Of a stretch of 64,000 nucleotides of DNA, positions 34,625-46,205 are shown piece after piece (the stretch's first letter is position 1; each line of letters begins with the position of its first letter). The stretch covers positions 23,701,501-23,765,500 of the forward strand of contig NC_133157.1 of the NCBI RefSeq assembly GCF_040802235.1, read 5' to 3'. The stretch is from Manis javanica (Eukaryota; Chordata; Mammalia; Pholidota; Manidae). The position numbers were made by a program, and so were the translations under genes. The notes under the pieces were generated by a model. It had not been told where the DNA came from. It saw only the letters and a list, made by a program, of their open reading frames with translations, and ran no database searches.

Positions 34625-34640
34625 AAAAATATTCACCCCC
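34625..34640 (+). repeat. 3' target-site duplication
   Basis: An exact copy of 33017-33032. Its leading A's merge with the poly(A) tail. Confidence 0.93.
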
Positions 34641-34700
34641 AAAGGTGTGGAAGAGAATCAATGAGAATATGCAGAATGTTTAGCATCTTTCCTCCAAATT
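34641..34700 (-). repeat. MIR SINE, antisense, right part
   Basis: The downstream remainder of the MIR split by the retrocopy. It fits the 'ggattaaatgagataatgcatgtaaagcgcttagcac' end of a reversed MIR. Confidence 0.7.
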
Positions 34701-35495
34701 CCAAACCTAGTCTGGAAATTTTCAAGCAGTCTGGATGACCACTAAATATCTCTTTCGTTTATTCATTGTTCTCTTAATCAACATTCAGTAAAAACAAAAA
34801 ACAATATGTCGGTGCTTTTAACATCTTAGGTAATGTTGGAGGTGCTAGGAATGAAATATGTTTAAAGTGTGGCCCCATACCTTGTCTATCTCAAAGATAA
34901 AAAAGTAAATGACAAAATATGAAGGGTGTTAAGTTGGTAGAAGCTTCAGGAAGTAAGAGGTGCACCCAAACAGGATATTTATGCCAGGCTATGGAATAAC
35001 AAAAGGTCTTTCAGAAGAAGGGAGACAGGGACCCTTCGAGATGTGACCAGAATGACTTGTCCTTGGAGATAGGTAGTACCCACTGCTATGGGAAGAGTGA
35101 AAACCATCAGGTCTTGTCAAAGAGTGCAGGTTGTGATAGTCTATCCCTGAATTCAGCCAGGTCCTACTCAACAGGACTGCCTTTGTCAGTTGGGAGCAAG
35201 GGTGGGTTTGGCCAGGCATGGGCTATCTAGAAGCCAGAACTGGGATTGGAACATGGAAGATATATTTCTGCCTCCTTATCCTAGTTTCATCAGAACTACT
35301 TCTACTTTTCCTTAACTATTTTGTTATTGCTTCCATCTAAAGTTTCAGTTAAGCAAAGTGTTCAAGGCTAGAAACTTTGTAAACCATATTACCTAGGAAG
35401 AAATCACTTAGAAAATGAGTTTCATTGCTGAAGATAGGGAGTGCACTGTGATTTCTAGAATTTTCTCTTCTTCTGTGCCTTCCTCTACATTACCT
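34701..35495. other. Unassigned sequence
   Basis: Unique-looking. Nothing recognised besides short A-rich runs. Confidence 0.3.
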
Positions 35496-35499
35496 GGGG

Positions 35500-35710
35500 G
35501 TACCTGTTCTCTCAGGAGACCATATAGCTCCTTGAGAGCAGGAACTTCAACTGGTCATTATTTTAACCCAAATATTTAGTGAAATACCTGGCAAATAGTT
35601 ACTACTACTCAACATTGCCCCCAAAATGATCATTTTAGTGTACAAACCTGATTATACTACTTGCCAAGCTTCTTTATATTCTTCAGTGACGGCTTCTTAA
35701 GGGTCAGGCA
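35500..35710 (+). repeat. L2-like fragments
   Basis: 35510-35600 reads 'catatagctccttgagagcaggaacttcaa..aaatatttagtgaaatacctggcaaatag' (L2 tail). 35605-35705 reads 'catttta..caaacctgattatactacttgccaagcttctttatattcttcagtgacggcttc' (an upstream L2 segment). The second may be a separate, out-of-order copy. Confidence 0.55.
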
Positions 35711-36158
35711 CTAGGTGGGAGGGGGGATTAAGGAGGAAGGGATATCAAACTTAGCCTGAGAGGGATAAGAAGGAACATCTTTCTTTATGATGCAATTTAG
35801 AGTTTAATCCCAAAGGAACTTACTAGACTGCCAAAGTGTGAAAGGAGTGTGCCCGGAAGAGGAATGATGAGTGATGGACAACAAATCTAAATAGATAACA
35901 GACTTGGGCTTCCCTTGGTTCTGCTATCCTGCTCCCAGGACTTGCATATTTCCATCATGGATCTCCTTTAAAATATGCTGAGGGGATAGAGAGGTTTGGA
36001 TATGAATCCTTCTTTGTAGTCAATAATCCTTTAAGGTACTCTGCTGGGGCCAGGACAATACCAGAATATCCACTCCAACAACACCCTCTACTAGGGAAGA
36101 CTCTTAGGAATGTAGAGTAGCCCAGAATGACCACACCAGATGGATAAGTGAAATTGTT

Positions 36159-36189
36159 GAGGCCACAGTTTTTTTTTTTTGAGGCCACA
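36159..36189 (-). repeat. Tail-only retroposition footprint (T12 between 9-bp direct repeats)
   Basis: GAGGCCACA at 36159-36167 recurs at 36181-36189, separated by G and twelve T's. This could be an L1-type insertion so short that only the poly(A) tail (here read as T's) was copied. Replication slippage is an alternative. Confidence 0.5.
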
Positions 36190-36424
36190 TTTTGTGGCTG
36201 GGGAAACAAACTCAAAGAAAGGAAATGAGGTGACCACATTCTCACAGAGGTCAGTGTCTGGACCCAGGGCCCAGATTCTGAGGGTCCTCACTCCATGCCT
36301 CACTCATCTTTGGTACTAAAATCATACGCGTAAAGTGACATCTAATACAAGATTAAGAAGACATGTTGTAGCTAACTTAATCTTTAATTAGGGAAGGAAA
36401 ACAATATTTATTTAACTCCAAAGA

Positions 36425-36545
36425 TAGTATCAAACATTTCACATGGGTTCTCCTTTATCATCACAATAATGTAAGAGAGAGAATTTACCCAGTTTGCAAA
36501 TGAAGTACCTGAGATTTACCGAGACTGTCTGAAGCTTTCTACCTT
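36425..36545 (+). repeat. MIR SINE, partial
   Basis: It reads 'tttatcatcacaataatgtaagagagagaatttacccagtttgcaaatgaagtacctgag', the MIR 'aggtaggtactattatcccc..acagatgaggaaactgag' segment in eroded form. Confidence 0.6.
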
Positions 36546-36549
36546 CAGG

Positions 36550-38216
36550 GTCACTTGGATCAGTTCATTCCATGCTTTTGCCTGAGTCAGGGTCTCATAG
36601 TTGTGCCCCTCGTGCTAGGACAGGGGATAATGGGACTCTTTTCATCTTACTGACATTCCTTCATGGCATGCCATTCTGTAACCGCTGGCTCTCCATGTTT
36701 ACAAATTGTGCAGGATGTAAGGCATAGCAATTTACATTTAATCCTCTGGCTAATAGAATCCTGACATTATATTAGGAAAAATACAATTAAATCTCTTTTT
36801 AGGTAGATATTTGTCTTGATATATAATTTCCCTAGATTTAAATTGTAAGTATGGTATCCACGTATATTAACCTTAATTATTTGAAATTAGATCAGATAAC
36901 CTGTTCAAAAAGACTACTTCCTTTTTAACTTCTAAGAGATGCAATTTTTACCAATCTTATTTCTTCACTGATCAATTTAATAAGAATACTATCTAAAAAT
37001 CTATGTTGCGTGTGTTTGAGTGTGTTGGCTTATCAGTACTATCTATCAAATTAAACTCTTAGTCTGAAAGTCATGTATACACAGGAAGAGATTTTGAACA
37101 TTAATTTTTTCCTGATCATTATTTGTCAGTAGTGCATTTGTTCACATGAATGCCATATCGTATAAGTAAGAAACCTAGTCAGAACTGGATGAATATTCAG
37201 GAAATGTGATAGCCTCATTATTTCCAGTATCTGTGAGTATGAGATACTGGAGAAGGAGAGAGCAAATATGTACAGGACCATGTTTATGCGAAAATGTAGC
37301 AAATCAAATAAAAGGGAAAATTTCTTTTGTGCTGGGTGGCCAAGGTGAGGTCAGTATCAATATTGGCATTGGCACTGCCAGCTCCATGTTTTGCATGATG
37401 ATAGTTTAATCAAAATGTGTTGGTGACAAAAGGCTTATTAAACACAGAATGTTCTATTACACAGGTTGGTTTGTTTGACAAAAGTGGCACCCATCTTCTT
37501 CCACAAAGCTTCTGCAAAATTCGCATCCGGCCTTGCAAAATTTTATGTGAATGGCAAAGACTGTGAGGCAAAAATTAGTTGAACATTTGACATGCTCGTT
37601 ATTCATTATTTTAAGAAAAGGTGTTTCTTTTCTCAGGAAACAGGGATGCTTATTTTTACCCCACAGAAGCAAAATCTATAATAGAAATTGTATCAGTTCA
37701 ATGTATACTTCTTGAATCTGATAGTATTTTCATACACTAAGAAAAGTGCAGATATTGTCCTATTTTACAAATTAGGAAACTAAGATATAATGAATTTGAA
37801 ATACATATCAACTTTTTTCTATTCCTTTAGGCAACTGATAGGCAACAGTCCAGTAAAGCCACCCAACATTAAGCCTAGAATTCTAAGAGACCAGCACAGT
37901 AGTACATTTTATGTATGAATTTACCCTTTATTTATTTATTCATTTCATTTCTGCCAAATTTCCAGTAGGAAAGTTGCTACTGAACAGCTTTTTTATAGAA
38001 GAAGGAAAAATTAACAATTTTAGCAAAATTCTATTCACAGGCAATTTTTATAGGTAAGGACCAAACTGAACTGAGTCTTTCATTAGCCAAAGAAAAAAAA
38101 AAGGAAACAGAATATAACCTTACTGTCACTATCAGAATAAGAAGAAGCAGACATTTTCATAGAGACAATATTTTCCCAAGTAGTAAACTAAAAGAGAAAT
38201 TCATCCACTGTTTTAT

Positions 38217-38218
<2 letters not shown>
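36550..38218. other. Unassigned, AT-rich unique sequence
   Basis: 1.7 kb with no recognised repeat or gene. Frames at 37206-37409 and 37457-37672 lack domains. Confidence 0.35.

Positions 38219-38250
<32 letters not shown>
38219..38250 (+). repeat. (AC)16 microsatellite
   Basis: Sixteen perfect AC units. Confidence 0.98.
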
Positions 38251-38252
<2 letters not shown>

Positions 38253-39510
38253 CACTTATATAACAGTCATCAAACCACCTGTGATACAAATGAGAAGAGG
38301 AATGAAGTTCCTTCATCCATTATTCACAGAGCTTTCAAGGGTAGTGACTGGCTGTAGGAAATCAAAGGTCATTTGTAGTTCATTCCCAGACTGAATAAAT
38401 AGTGAGATCTCTGGATGAAAGGAGATCATACTTCTTCGATAAATTTTATTTCGATGAAGATTGGCTCCTTGTGGGAGACATTTTCAAGCGTATTTAGGTG
38501 TGACTGAAAAAATGTGAAGTGCATTTCCAGCCATATCCAATACTCTGTGTGTATGAACCTCTCCCATAACAAACAACCTGATTTGCTGAAGTCTTAGTCA
38601 TGGAGGCCTGTTGCAATCAAGCCATAACTGCTTTCTTGGAGATTCCACCCATTTGTTGAGATTTTAAATCTGCACCACACCAGTCAATTCCATTTCTTCC
38701 TCTAACTTGCAGCCCTTCAACTGTTTGGAGATGGCTGTCCTAAGAGACAGCTCCAGAATTTTTATGTACTGGGAGTTGAGGGATGGCATTTTTCCAGGAC
38801 TAGAGAACTTTTAATGCTACCTGTTCTGATGTCCTCTTTGTATTTATTTGTGTTGACCTGGAGGAAGACATCTTATTATGATTAAGGGAGTGATCTCCAG
38901 CCATTCCCACCCCAAGCCATTCTGTGATGCTATCACTGTTTATCAAGAGGGCTTGGAAATACACAGAAAGTCTATGGGTGCACTGGTACATGAGCAAACA
39001 AATTAGGATGACTTAACTCCCAAGTCCCTATCACTCAGCTACCTGAGGAGATAGAGAGGCTCCTCAGCCTGATGCTGTCTATGAGAATAACATCTCTGTA
39101 AACACACATTATATCCTAGCAAAATAAATAAACATCCTCAAGGATTCAAAGGGCCCAGGTTAAAAAGCAGCTATGAAAGACCAATTAGACAAATGGAGTG
39201 AATGGGCTGGCAAGTAATGTCCTCATGATTCACATGTGCCTCTCAGAGATATCATACATGTTTGGGCTCCATCACAAAGCCCAAGTTTGAGTACAGTGTA
39301 ATCTCTTTGTATTTTAGGTTGGAAGGAAGAGCAAATTTGATCTTGGTGTGTTGGCTGTGGGGCATTGACCATCATCCTAAGCCTGCTATTAATTACAAGA
39401 TTCATCAAATAAGCTGTTTTTGTCTCTGAGATGAGTGGCATAATCCAGGTAGATTCTTTCTGATCTCTAAATATCTTCGCTGATAGAAATGCTGAAATCC
39501 ACCATCATGA
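38251..39510. other. Unassigned sequence
   Basis: No recognised repeat, RNA gene or exon. Confidence 0.35.
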
Positions 39511-39514
39511 TATT

Positions 39515-39720
39515 GAGAATAAAGATGACAATAACAATCTTTTATATTTGTCTTGCTTGGCAGTGTGTAAGGAACCTTGACATTTGTTCCTTACAGCATC
39601 CTTGAAAGGGTGGTATTAAAAGCCTTGTTTTACAGCAAACAAAACTGTGGTTCAAATAGGTAAATACGATTTGCTTTCAATTGCATAGCTAATAAGTTGC
39701 TGTAGCCATGGGAGAAGCTA
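39515..39720 (+). repeat. MIR SINE, diverged
   Basis: It reads 'gatgacaataacaatcttttatatttg', 'ccttacagcatccttgaaagggtggtattaaaagccttgttttacag', 'atagctaataagttgctgtagcc', the MIR order in sense. Confidence 0.65.
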
Positions 39721-40640
39721 AAACTCCCTCACTTAAAGGGAGCCCTTTCAGATGGGTAAAGTTCAAAGCTAGTATTTGGTCCTAGTTCTTGAGAGTAAGA
39801 CTTTCTCTGTGAAGGAGCAAAGGGGTTAAAGTGTGCAACCAGAGACGGGAGGAGAGGGGAGAGGAAGCAGAGAGAGATTACTGCTCCGGGAAGTGATCCA
39901 GCCATCTGTTGGTTCACTCCTGACTTGCCTATTCTCTCTATTACTGCCCACCCCTTTCTAACCTTCTTTAACAAAATGAGTAAGTTAGAAGCTCTCGTTG
40001 TCATGCCTTAAGAAGGTGTGGGCCCGTGGACCTAGGTCAGCTCTGCTCCAGGCCTTGGGGAAAGCTCTTTGCACTTGCACTGAGCACCCTTCTCTTTCTG
40101 GATGGGCTCTTCTTCTGCATAAGAGTGGTTAAATTCCAGGAGCTAAGGTACTGGTTGAGGCAGTGATATGTTAGGAAAAGTTAACAACCAAAGGAAAGAA
40201 GAGAAAGAAAAAAAAAAAGAAGTCCTGATTTGTAGTATTTGCCAAATTCTGTGGTGCAAATACCCCGACCGTGGCCCAATTTAACTGACCAACCTGACGT
40301 CAGCTGGCTCACAAAATTTCTGAAAATTGAGCAATTGGCTCTCATAAGCCAGTACAAGCTTCTCCAGTATAACACTGGTTAGCTAAATGGTTAGGGGACA
40401 ACAGGCAACCCGCTCTGTCTCTGGCCAGGCAACAGGCCATTTCCACACCACTCAGCGTAGCTCACCAAGGGGCTACATAGATATTTAGAATTATGCTGCA
40501 CACTTACAAAGATAGCACATGGATTGGGTTTTATCCTGGTTCATTTATTTCCCTTAGAAACTGCAAGGGAATATATGGCTAACAGATCAAAACAGGATCT
40601 CCAGAATCCTGTAACACTTTCATATTTCTTTCTCAAAAAA
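39721..40640. other. Unassigned sequence with a full CRE-like palindrome
   Basis: TGACGTCA lies at 40295-40302. A purine-rich A-run is at 40190-40220. No gene or recognised repeat. Confidence 0.35.
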
Positions 40641-40680
40641 CATATGTATGTGTGTGTATGTGTGTGTGTGCATGCATATA
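40641..40680 (+). repeat. (TG)n-rich simple repeat
   Basis: Short interrupted TGTGTGTA runs ending GTGCATGCATATA. Confidence 0.85.
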
Positions 40681-40734
40681 AACTCACAAACATAAAAACT
40701 CCCCACTGGATTAATGAAATTTATAAGCTCTGAT

Positions 40735-40935
40735 CTAAGTAGTGCAAATATTAAGAGATTGGACTTGATAATGATATTTGATTCCAAAATCTTGCATTTC
40801 GACAAGTTGCTTAAACTCTGTCCATTTGCTTCTCTGTGAATTAGGGATATTGGTAAGTAGCTGATAAGGTTAATCTAGAGATGAAATAAAATACTAGTGG
40901 TTTAAAACTTGTTGGCATCCATTAAATGGTAGTCT
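40735..40935 (-). repeat. MIR SINE, antisense
   Basis: It reads 'gatattTgattccaaaatcttgc', 'tcgacaagttgcttaaactctgtccatttgcttctctgtgaattagggatat', 'gatgaaataaaatac', a reversed MIR. Confidence 0.75.
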
Positions 40936-42165
40936 CAGTTTTTATTTTCTCCATACCCACCTTGATTAATTCTCAGCTGCTATCGATCTTTCCTGCCTGT
41001 GTCCTCCACGGACACTTCAGGAATAAGCTGCAAAGTACACGATGGCAGAGTGACATTTATTTGGTTCCTGTTTAAACTGAGTGATAGAGAGGCTGATAAT
41101 CTTGTGCATTTTTTACTTAAATAATTTTCCCGCATGTTCAAATAATATATTCATCACCTCTTACAGGCCTGGGAACAGATCTTATCTGCTTTGCCACAAA
41201 ATGGTACCTGCCTGAGTAAACACAAATACAGAACAGGGAGGCAAAGCCTTTGCTCACCAAGTGTAACCTAATTCATTAAGGCAAACAGACAATATGGCTG
41301 CCAGGCTTATCCTTCCAGAGCAATTTTAATCACAAAAGCAAAGAATTTTAAGCCTTTAAGATGCAAATAAACATTGTTACATTGTCCCAAAGGTTATCTT
41401 AAATCCTTAAAGAAAGAGCAAGTGTTGGTGAATATAAATATGTAGAAATTAAATTAGCCCCTGAAACCAAGGGTAGAGGTTAATGTTTTATCTTTCTCCA
41501 TAACTTAATACGGTCATTAAAAAAATTAGTTTTCATTTTTATCAATGTGATTCACATGGAAATTTAGAGAATCAAATAATTCTGCTTGAAAGTATATATA
41601 CTTATTCTTTTCACATTTGCCTCTCTATCCTCTAAATAACATGCTTATAATTCTGCTTAATAATTTTTTAGTTTAGAAATTATAAATTAGCTTCCCATTT
41701 TGGGAAATGAGGATTTAGCTTTCTTTAACCTTCTGTTTCACTTAATCCAGGCACATTTGGTTCCCTTTTTAGTCCAATTTAGCTACAATTGTTGTTTGAT
41801 GAATTTTTAATATTTACATTAAAACTATTATATAAATGCTATTCACAGTTGATCTAGGTTGTATATTTATTTTCCTGCACAATCTTTTGGTTTTCCAAAA
41901 GATTTTTCTTTTTGCTTAGTTTTCCACATGTGTATCACCAATTTATTCTCAAATTTTTCCCAAGTTCAAACAAATCTCTTAATATATTCAAGTACAGTAG
42001 GTAATACTGATTTCATCTTGAAAAAATACCCTGGCGTCCCCTGAACTTTTCTTACATAGACAGATTGTTCTCTAGACCCCTTATGGGAATGACACTTTGA
42101 GAACTTCTCTCACCATGTCCTTGGAGACTCCCCTTTGGCCTGTCTCTTGTGCTAGATTCAGTGTT
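40936..42165. other. Unassigned, AT-rich unique sequence; candidate conserved element inside
   Basis: 41130-41460 has dense homeodomain-, octamer- and SOX-like motifs (TAATTCATTAAGG, ATGCAAATAA, AACATTGTTAC) without repeat signature. 42060-42110 ends 'gacactttgagaacttct', perhaps a hAT terminus. No coding exon supported. Confidence 0.35.
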
Positions 42166-42169
42166 CTCT

Positions 42170-43020
42170 GGATTCCACTTCTTTCTTGATTTTCTTATCT
42201 TGGTGGTATACATTCTCAAATGGCTTCCTAAATGATGTTATACAATCATTTTTGAGACATTTTTATTTTGAAATTATCTTTCATGAGCCCACTTAATGGA
42301 TAGTTTGGCTAGGTATAACATTCTCAGCTAGCAAATGATTTTGAATACATTGCTTAATTTTCTTCTAGTTCTTAGGTATGCCTGGAAAGGTCAGTAACTT
42401 TCCTAATTCTTGTATTTCCTGTTTCTTGAATAGAAACATTTTTTTCCTCTTTCTGAAAGCCTTTAATGATTCTCTTTGTTCCCGGTGATCTAAAATTTTG
42501 TGATGATGTGTTTTGATGTAGGTGTATTTTCATGCATTATGGTGGACCCATTCAATCTGAAAACTCCAGCCTTCAATTCTGAGAAATTTTCTTGAGATAG
42601 TTCTTTAATGATGTCTAATCTTCTGTTTAATATCTTGTCTTTTTTCTGAATTCCAATTTTTCAGATGTTATATTTTTTAGAATGATTCATTTATTTTCCT
42701 CTTCTATTTTTTATCCTTTTTCTTTGTATTTGTTTCTGCATGATTTTCTAAAATTTACATCAAAAACCTCTTATTTAATGTTTTCTTTTATGCTGTCATT
42801 GTTAAAGTTTTCCTGTGTGTTTGTATTCCCATTTCTTATATATGTTCTTGTTCCATTGATGTGAAGTCTTTCATCTCTTGGAGAATATTAATGATAGTCT
42901 TCTAAAATTTTTATGTTCTTGCTTAGGCTGTATTTCATGTCTGCTTATTCATTTTGGTCTCTGTATTTCATGTTAAGTGCTTTTCCCAAATGTCTCATAT
43001 TTAAGTGTGGGACACTAAAA
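42170..43020 (-). mobile_element. Old LINE-derived sequence, antisense
   Basis: Familiar mammalian repeat text on the plus strand: 'gttTggctaggtataacattctcagc', 'tttgaatacattgcttaattttcttctag', 'ttctctttgttcccggtgatctaaaattttgtgatgatgtg', 'ttctgagaaattttcttgagatag', 'ggagaatattaatgatagtct'. Most likely an old L1 segment. Exact family uncertain. The short frames inside are LINE shadows. Confidence 0.6.
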
Positions 43021-43900
43021 AGCTCTGTGTACATGGACTTACATGGGCCTCAGTATGTGGTTATCTGGTAGAGCTTCAATATAGGGTTCCATTTAGGGTT
43101 CCATGGGCTTCAAAATAGGGTTATCAAGCAGAAACAGATCATTTAATACCCTAGTGTTAGTATTTACAGGTTTTTCTTTCTCAGAATGATCATAATTCCC
43201 AGAAAAGCTCCCTCTAGCATCCTGGCTGGAGGGCATAAGTCTAGATACATGCATCCTGGAAGCTGCATCCTCAAAGGAGTTATTTGAATAACAACATGTG
43301 GTATATACACTTTTATTCTATAACTCCCTTTAAGCTTGACACTTACTTTTTAACTCTGTTCAGTGTTCTCCGATCTTGAGATCTGCTTGCTATTTTAGCC
43401 TCTTAAGAGAAAAAAGCCTCCAATATTCTGCCAGAATGTGATAGTGGCAGTTGCTTAGTTGTATGATGAAAGGTGGTGGTGGGGATGGAGGGGGAGAAAT
43501 GATTTTTAAATATACTTTTAACCAATCCTCCTAGTTTGAACTCTCTTTACAGGGATACCTAATGCTACCAAGCCTGAAATTCTGCAGCTTTCTCTACTGT
43601 TGGTTTATAATTCAGCTTTACTGGGTTAGTTGCCATCTGCTTTCCATCTTCCAAAAAGAAAAAAAATTTGTTTTCACTTGAATTCTTTATCCTTCTAGGT
43701 TTCTGCCTTTCATTTTTTAGTTCCTCAACTATAATTCAAGTGTAGTTTTGAGACAGATGTAGGCAAAATGCATGTATACAATCCATAATCTTAAAGTAGA
43801 ACTTTATATTTGCTTTTTGAAGTAATTTTCCCTCAGTCGTACTTACTGAATTTCTTAGCATCTTATTTTAATCATTGTCCACTATATCATTGCCTTTAAG
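43021..43900. other. Unassigned sequence
   Basis: 43080-43110 has a short tandem-like step (AGGGTTCCATTTAGGGTTCCATGG). Otherwise unrecognised. Confidence 0.35.
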
Positions 43901-43904
43901 TCTG

Positions 43905-44010
43905 ATTCAACATGACACATTAAGCAGCTACTATGAGTCAGGCACTATACTGCGTGTTGTGGATACATAAATACAATATAACTTCCCTTGAGGAATTTTT
44001 GTGATAAAAG
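43905..44010 (+). repeat. Mammalian-wide repeat core
   Basis: 'attaagcagctactatgagtcaggcactatactgcgtgttgtggatacataaatac' is an eroded 'tttattgagcacctactatgtgccaggcactgtgctaggtgctggggatac'. Confidence 0.65.
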
Positions 44011-44381
44011 TAATGATAATAAAGTTATAAAGTTATTTTGAAATAGTCATTCTGCTTAATTTAAATGTATCTCCTGTTTCTTCTCAATTTACTCATCTTC
44101 CTTTGTGTTAATCTAAAATCGCCAAAATGTTTACAGTTTTCTGTGTCTTCCAGTGCCAACAATATGAAGATAAGCCCCTTTACTTTTGTATTCTATGTAT
44201 TCTTATATTTTGCCTCCAGTGTTTATCAGTCTCTATGCCATGCTCTGTATCTCTCCACTTCATCCCTACCATGCACTATGCTTAATGGATCTTCTTGCCG
44301 CTTTTTTCATATGACATGCACTTATCCTGCACACATGTAAGAATAGTCTCCTCTTCCACCTCTATATTTTAATTCCCTTTG

Positions 44382-44397
44382 TCACACACACACACAC
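44382..44397 (+). repeat. Short (CA)n
   Basis: About eight CA units, followed by CCCCAAAAAAAAA. Confidence 0.85.
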
Positions 44398-44629
44398 CCC
44401 CAAAAAAAAATCAAAAGAGATAATCCTGGCTTGATGGAACTGCTTGCTTTAGAAGAAGAGTGGATATGTAACCAATAATTTCAAGATAGTATAGCATGTG
44501 CAGTTGGAAATGTTCCTCATTCTTCAGATGCATGTAAACTCCCTGGAGATGGTGGCAGCTGAGCTGTTTTGAAGAATGATTAGGAATTGATCAGGCACTT
44601 CTGATAATACAGAAGGCTTTTATAAGTTA

Positions 44630-44745
44630 CCTCCTCACTATGTTCTAAGCATATAAAGGCAGGGCCAATATTTGAATCACTTCTTAAATATTTAATGCCA
44701 AGAGCAGTGCCTGACACATAACAGAAGCTCACCGAATGCTGCATG
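44630..44745 (+). repeat. L2 3' end
   Basis: 'aggcagggccaatatttgaatcac..aatgccaagagcagtgcctgacacataacagaagctcaccgaatg' is the L2 'gggcagggactgtgtct..cagtgcctggcacatagtaggcgctcaataaatg' tail. Confidence 0.8.
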
Positions 44746-46035
44746 AGGCTAAGATACAGAAGGAGCAGAAATTTGAGTTACATCTTTATTGCTCCCAGAA
44801 CTTTCCCTGAATTAAATAAGTAGATAAGTCAGTTAAAACTAGTGGTCTAGCCTGACTTTCCTATGATAATTTTTACTAACTACCTCTAGTTATGTATTGT
44901 TTTATTCTTTTCTAAAGAAACAACATATATTTAAAAAATCATATTTACTTTCCAAAACTACCTGGCATGTGTCCACTCACTTGTTTGGAAGATACTGTAG
45001 TTGATAAAACCTTGTAGGACATTCAATCACTTTTCTTCCTCCAAAATAATTCAATTATTGTAGTTTGCAAACAAACAGAAAAATGTAATATTTGAACTGA
45101 AGACTCAGAGCTGACTTCTTTGAGAAGTTTAAAAATTAACACTAGGAAGTCCCTATTCTCTAGGTTTTTTCTGGGCAACTTGGAATGAACCAGAGTGGGA
45201 AACCCTGGTATCTTGACTAACATGAGACAAACAGGCAGGAAAAGCCTGCTGAGGCCACTCATTTATAAAGGGAGTTGTTGGTCTGAATGAAGCTCATTCA
45301 CATTCATATTTCTGCCTTGGATTTTATGACAACAACAGAAGGATCAATTGAGGGTTATTGAATTCACAGGTGGGACTCAGAACTGATGTATACTACTATA
45401 GTATTAATTTAAACAGACATATGTAGAACAAGTTATCACTGTCAGTCAATGGGGTTCTGATGCCAACTTCCAATTCCTCCTCAACTTCGAAGTACTTTCT
45501 CAGTCCTTTTCCCCATGCATGGAGTTTGTTGTTTTGGTGAGGTTCATACTTTATGCAAGTGTTGCTTTATAGCCACCATGTCAGCTCAGGACTGGTGATC
45601 AGAGAATGACTTTTTCTTTTGTGCAGTGTCTGAATCACCAGTGATGAGGAGAAGGTGCTTTGGTGAAATATCGATAGTACTCCACTCCTGTTTCTTACCC
45701 AAGACACACTTAGCCAGTCAGACAGTACATATGGGGACAGTGAGTAGAGCTGAGGACTCTGAGTGCTATGAACTGCCTTGGCCATAGGGCAGGAGTTTTC
45801 TTCCAGATACAGGGGCCCAAGAGCTATCCTGCCTTCCTCCTCTGTTGTTTCCAGGCTGAGGGTGATTTAAAAAAAGAGAGAGAGAATTTTGGTAGTGATG
45901 TAGTCAATCTGAAAATTAGACTAATTCCTTTCTCTGTAATTTCAAAAACAGATCATTGAAATAAGTTCTTTTGAAAAGAACTTGTATTTTACCTGAAGTG
46001 TTAATAATGTCAAAGAAGAGGTTATTTACTTACTT
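44746..46035. other. Unassigned sequence
   Basis: Unique-looking. The minus frames 45023-45262 and 45567-45785 lack domains. Confidence 0.35.
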
Positions 46036-46039
46036 CTCA

Positions 46040-46205
46040 CTGTAGCCCTTTCTTGTGCTGGCACACTTTAAGTATTATAATCCTTGCTGCACCTCTGAAA
46101 GGCAGAGCCCTGGGTTACAGATGAGGAAACTGAGGCTCGGGAGTGTAAGTTCTTTGACAAGGTCATGTGATTAGGAAGTGGCAGGACTGTGATTCAAACC
46201 TCCCA
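46040..46205 (+). repeat. MIR SINE
   Basis: It holds 'gttacagatgaggaaactgaggctcgggagtgtaagttctttgacaaggtcatgtgattaggaagtggcaggactgtgattcaaacc', a well-preserved MIR 3' half. Confidence 0.9.
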
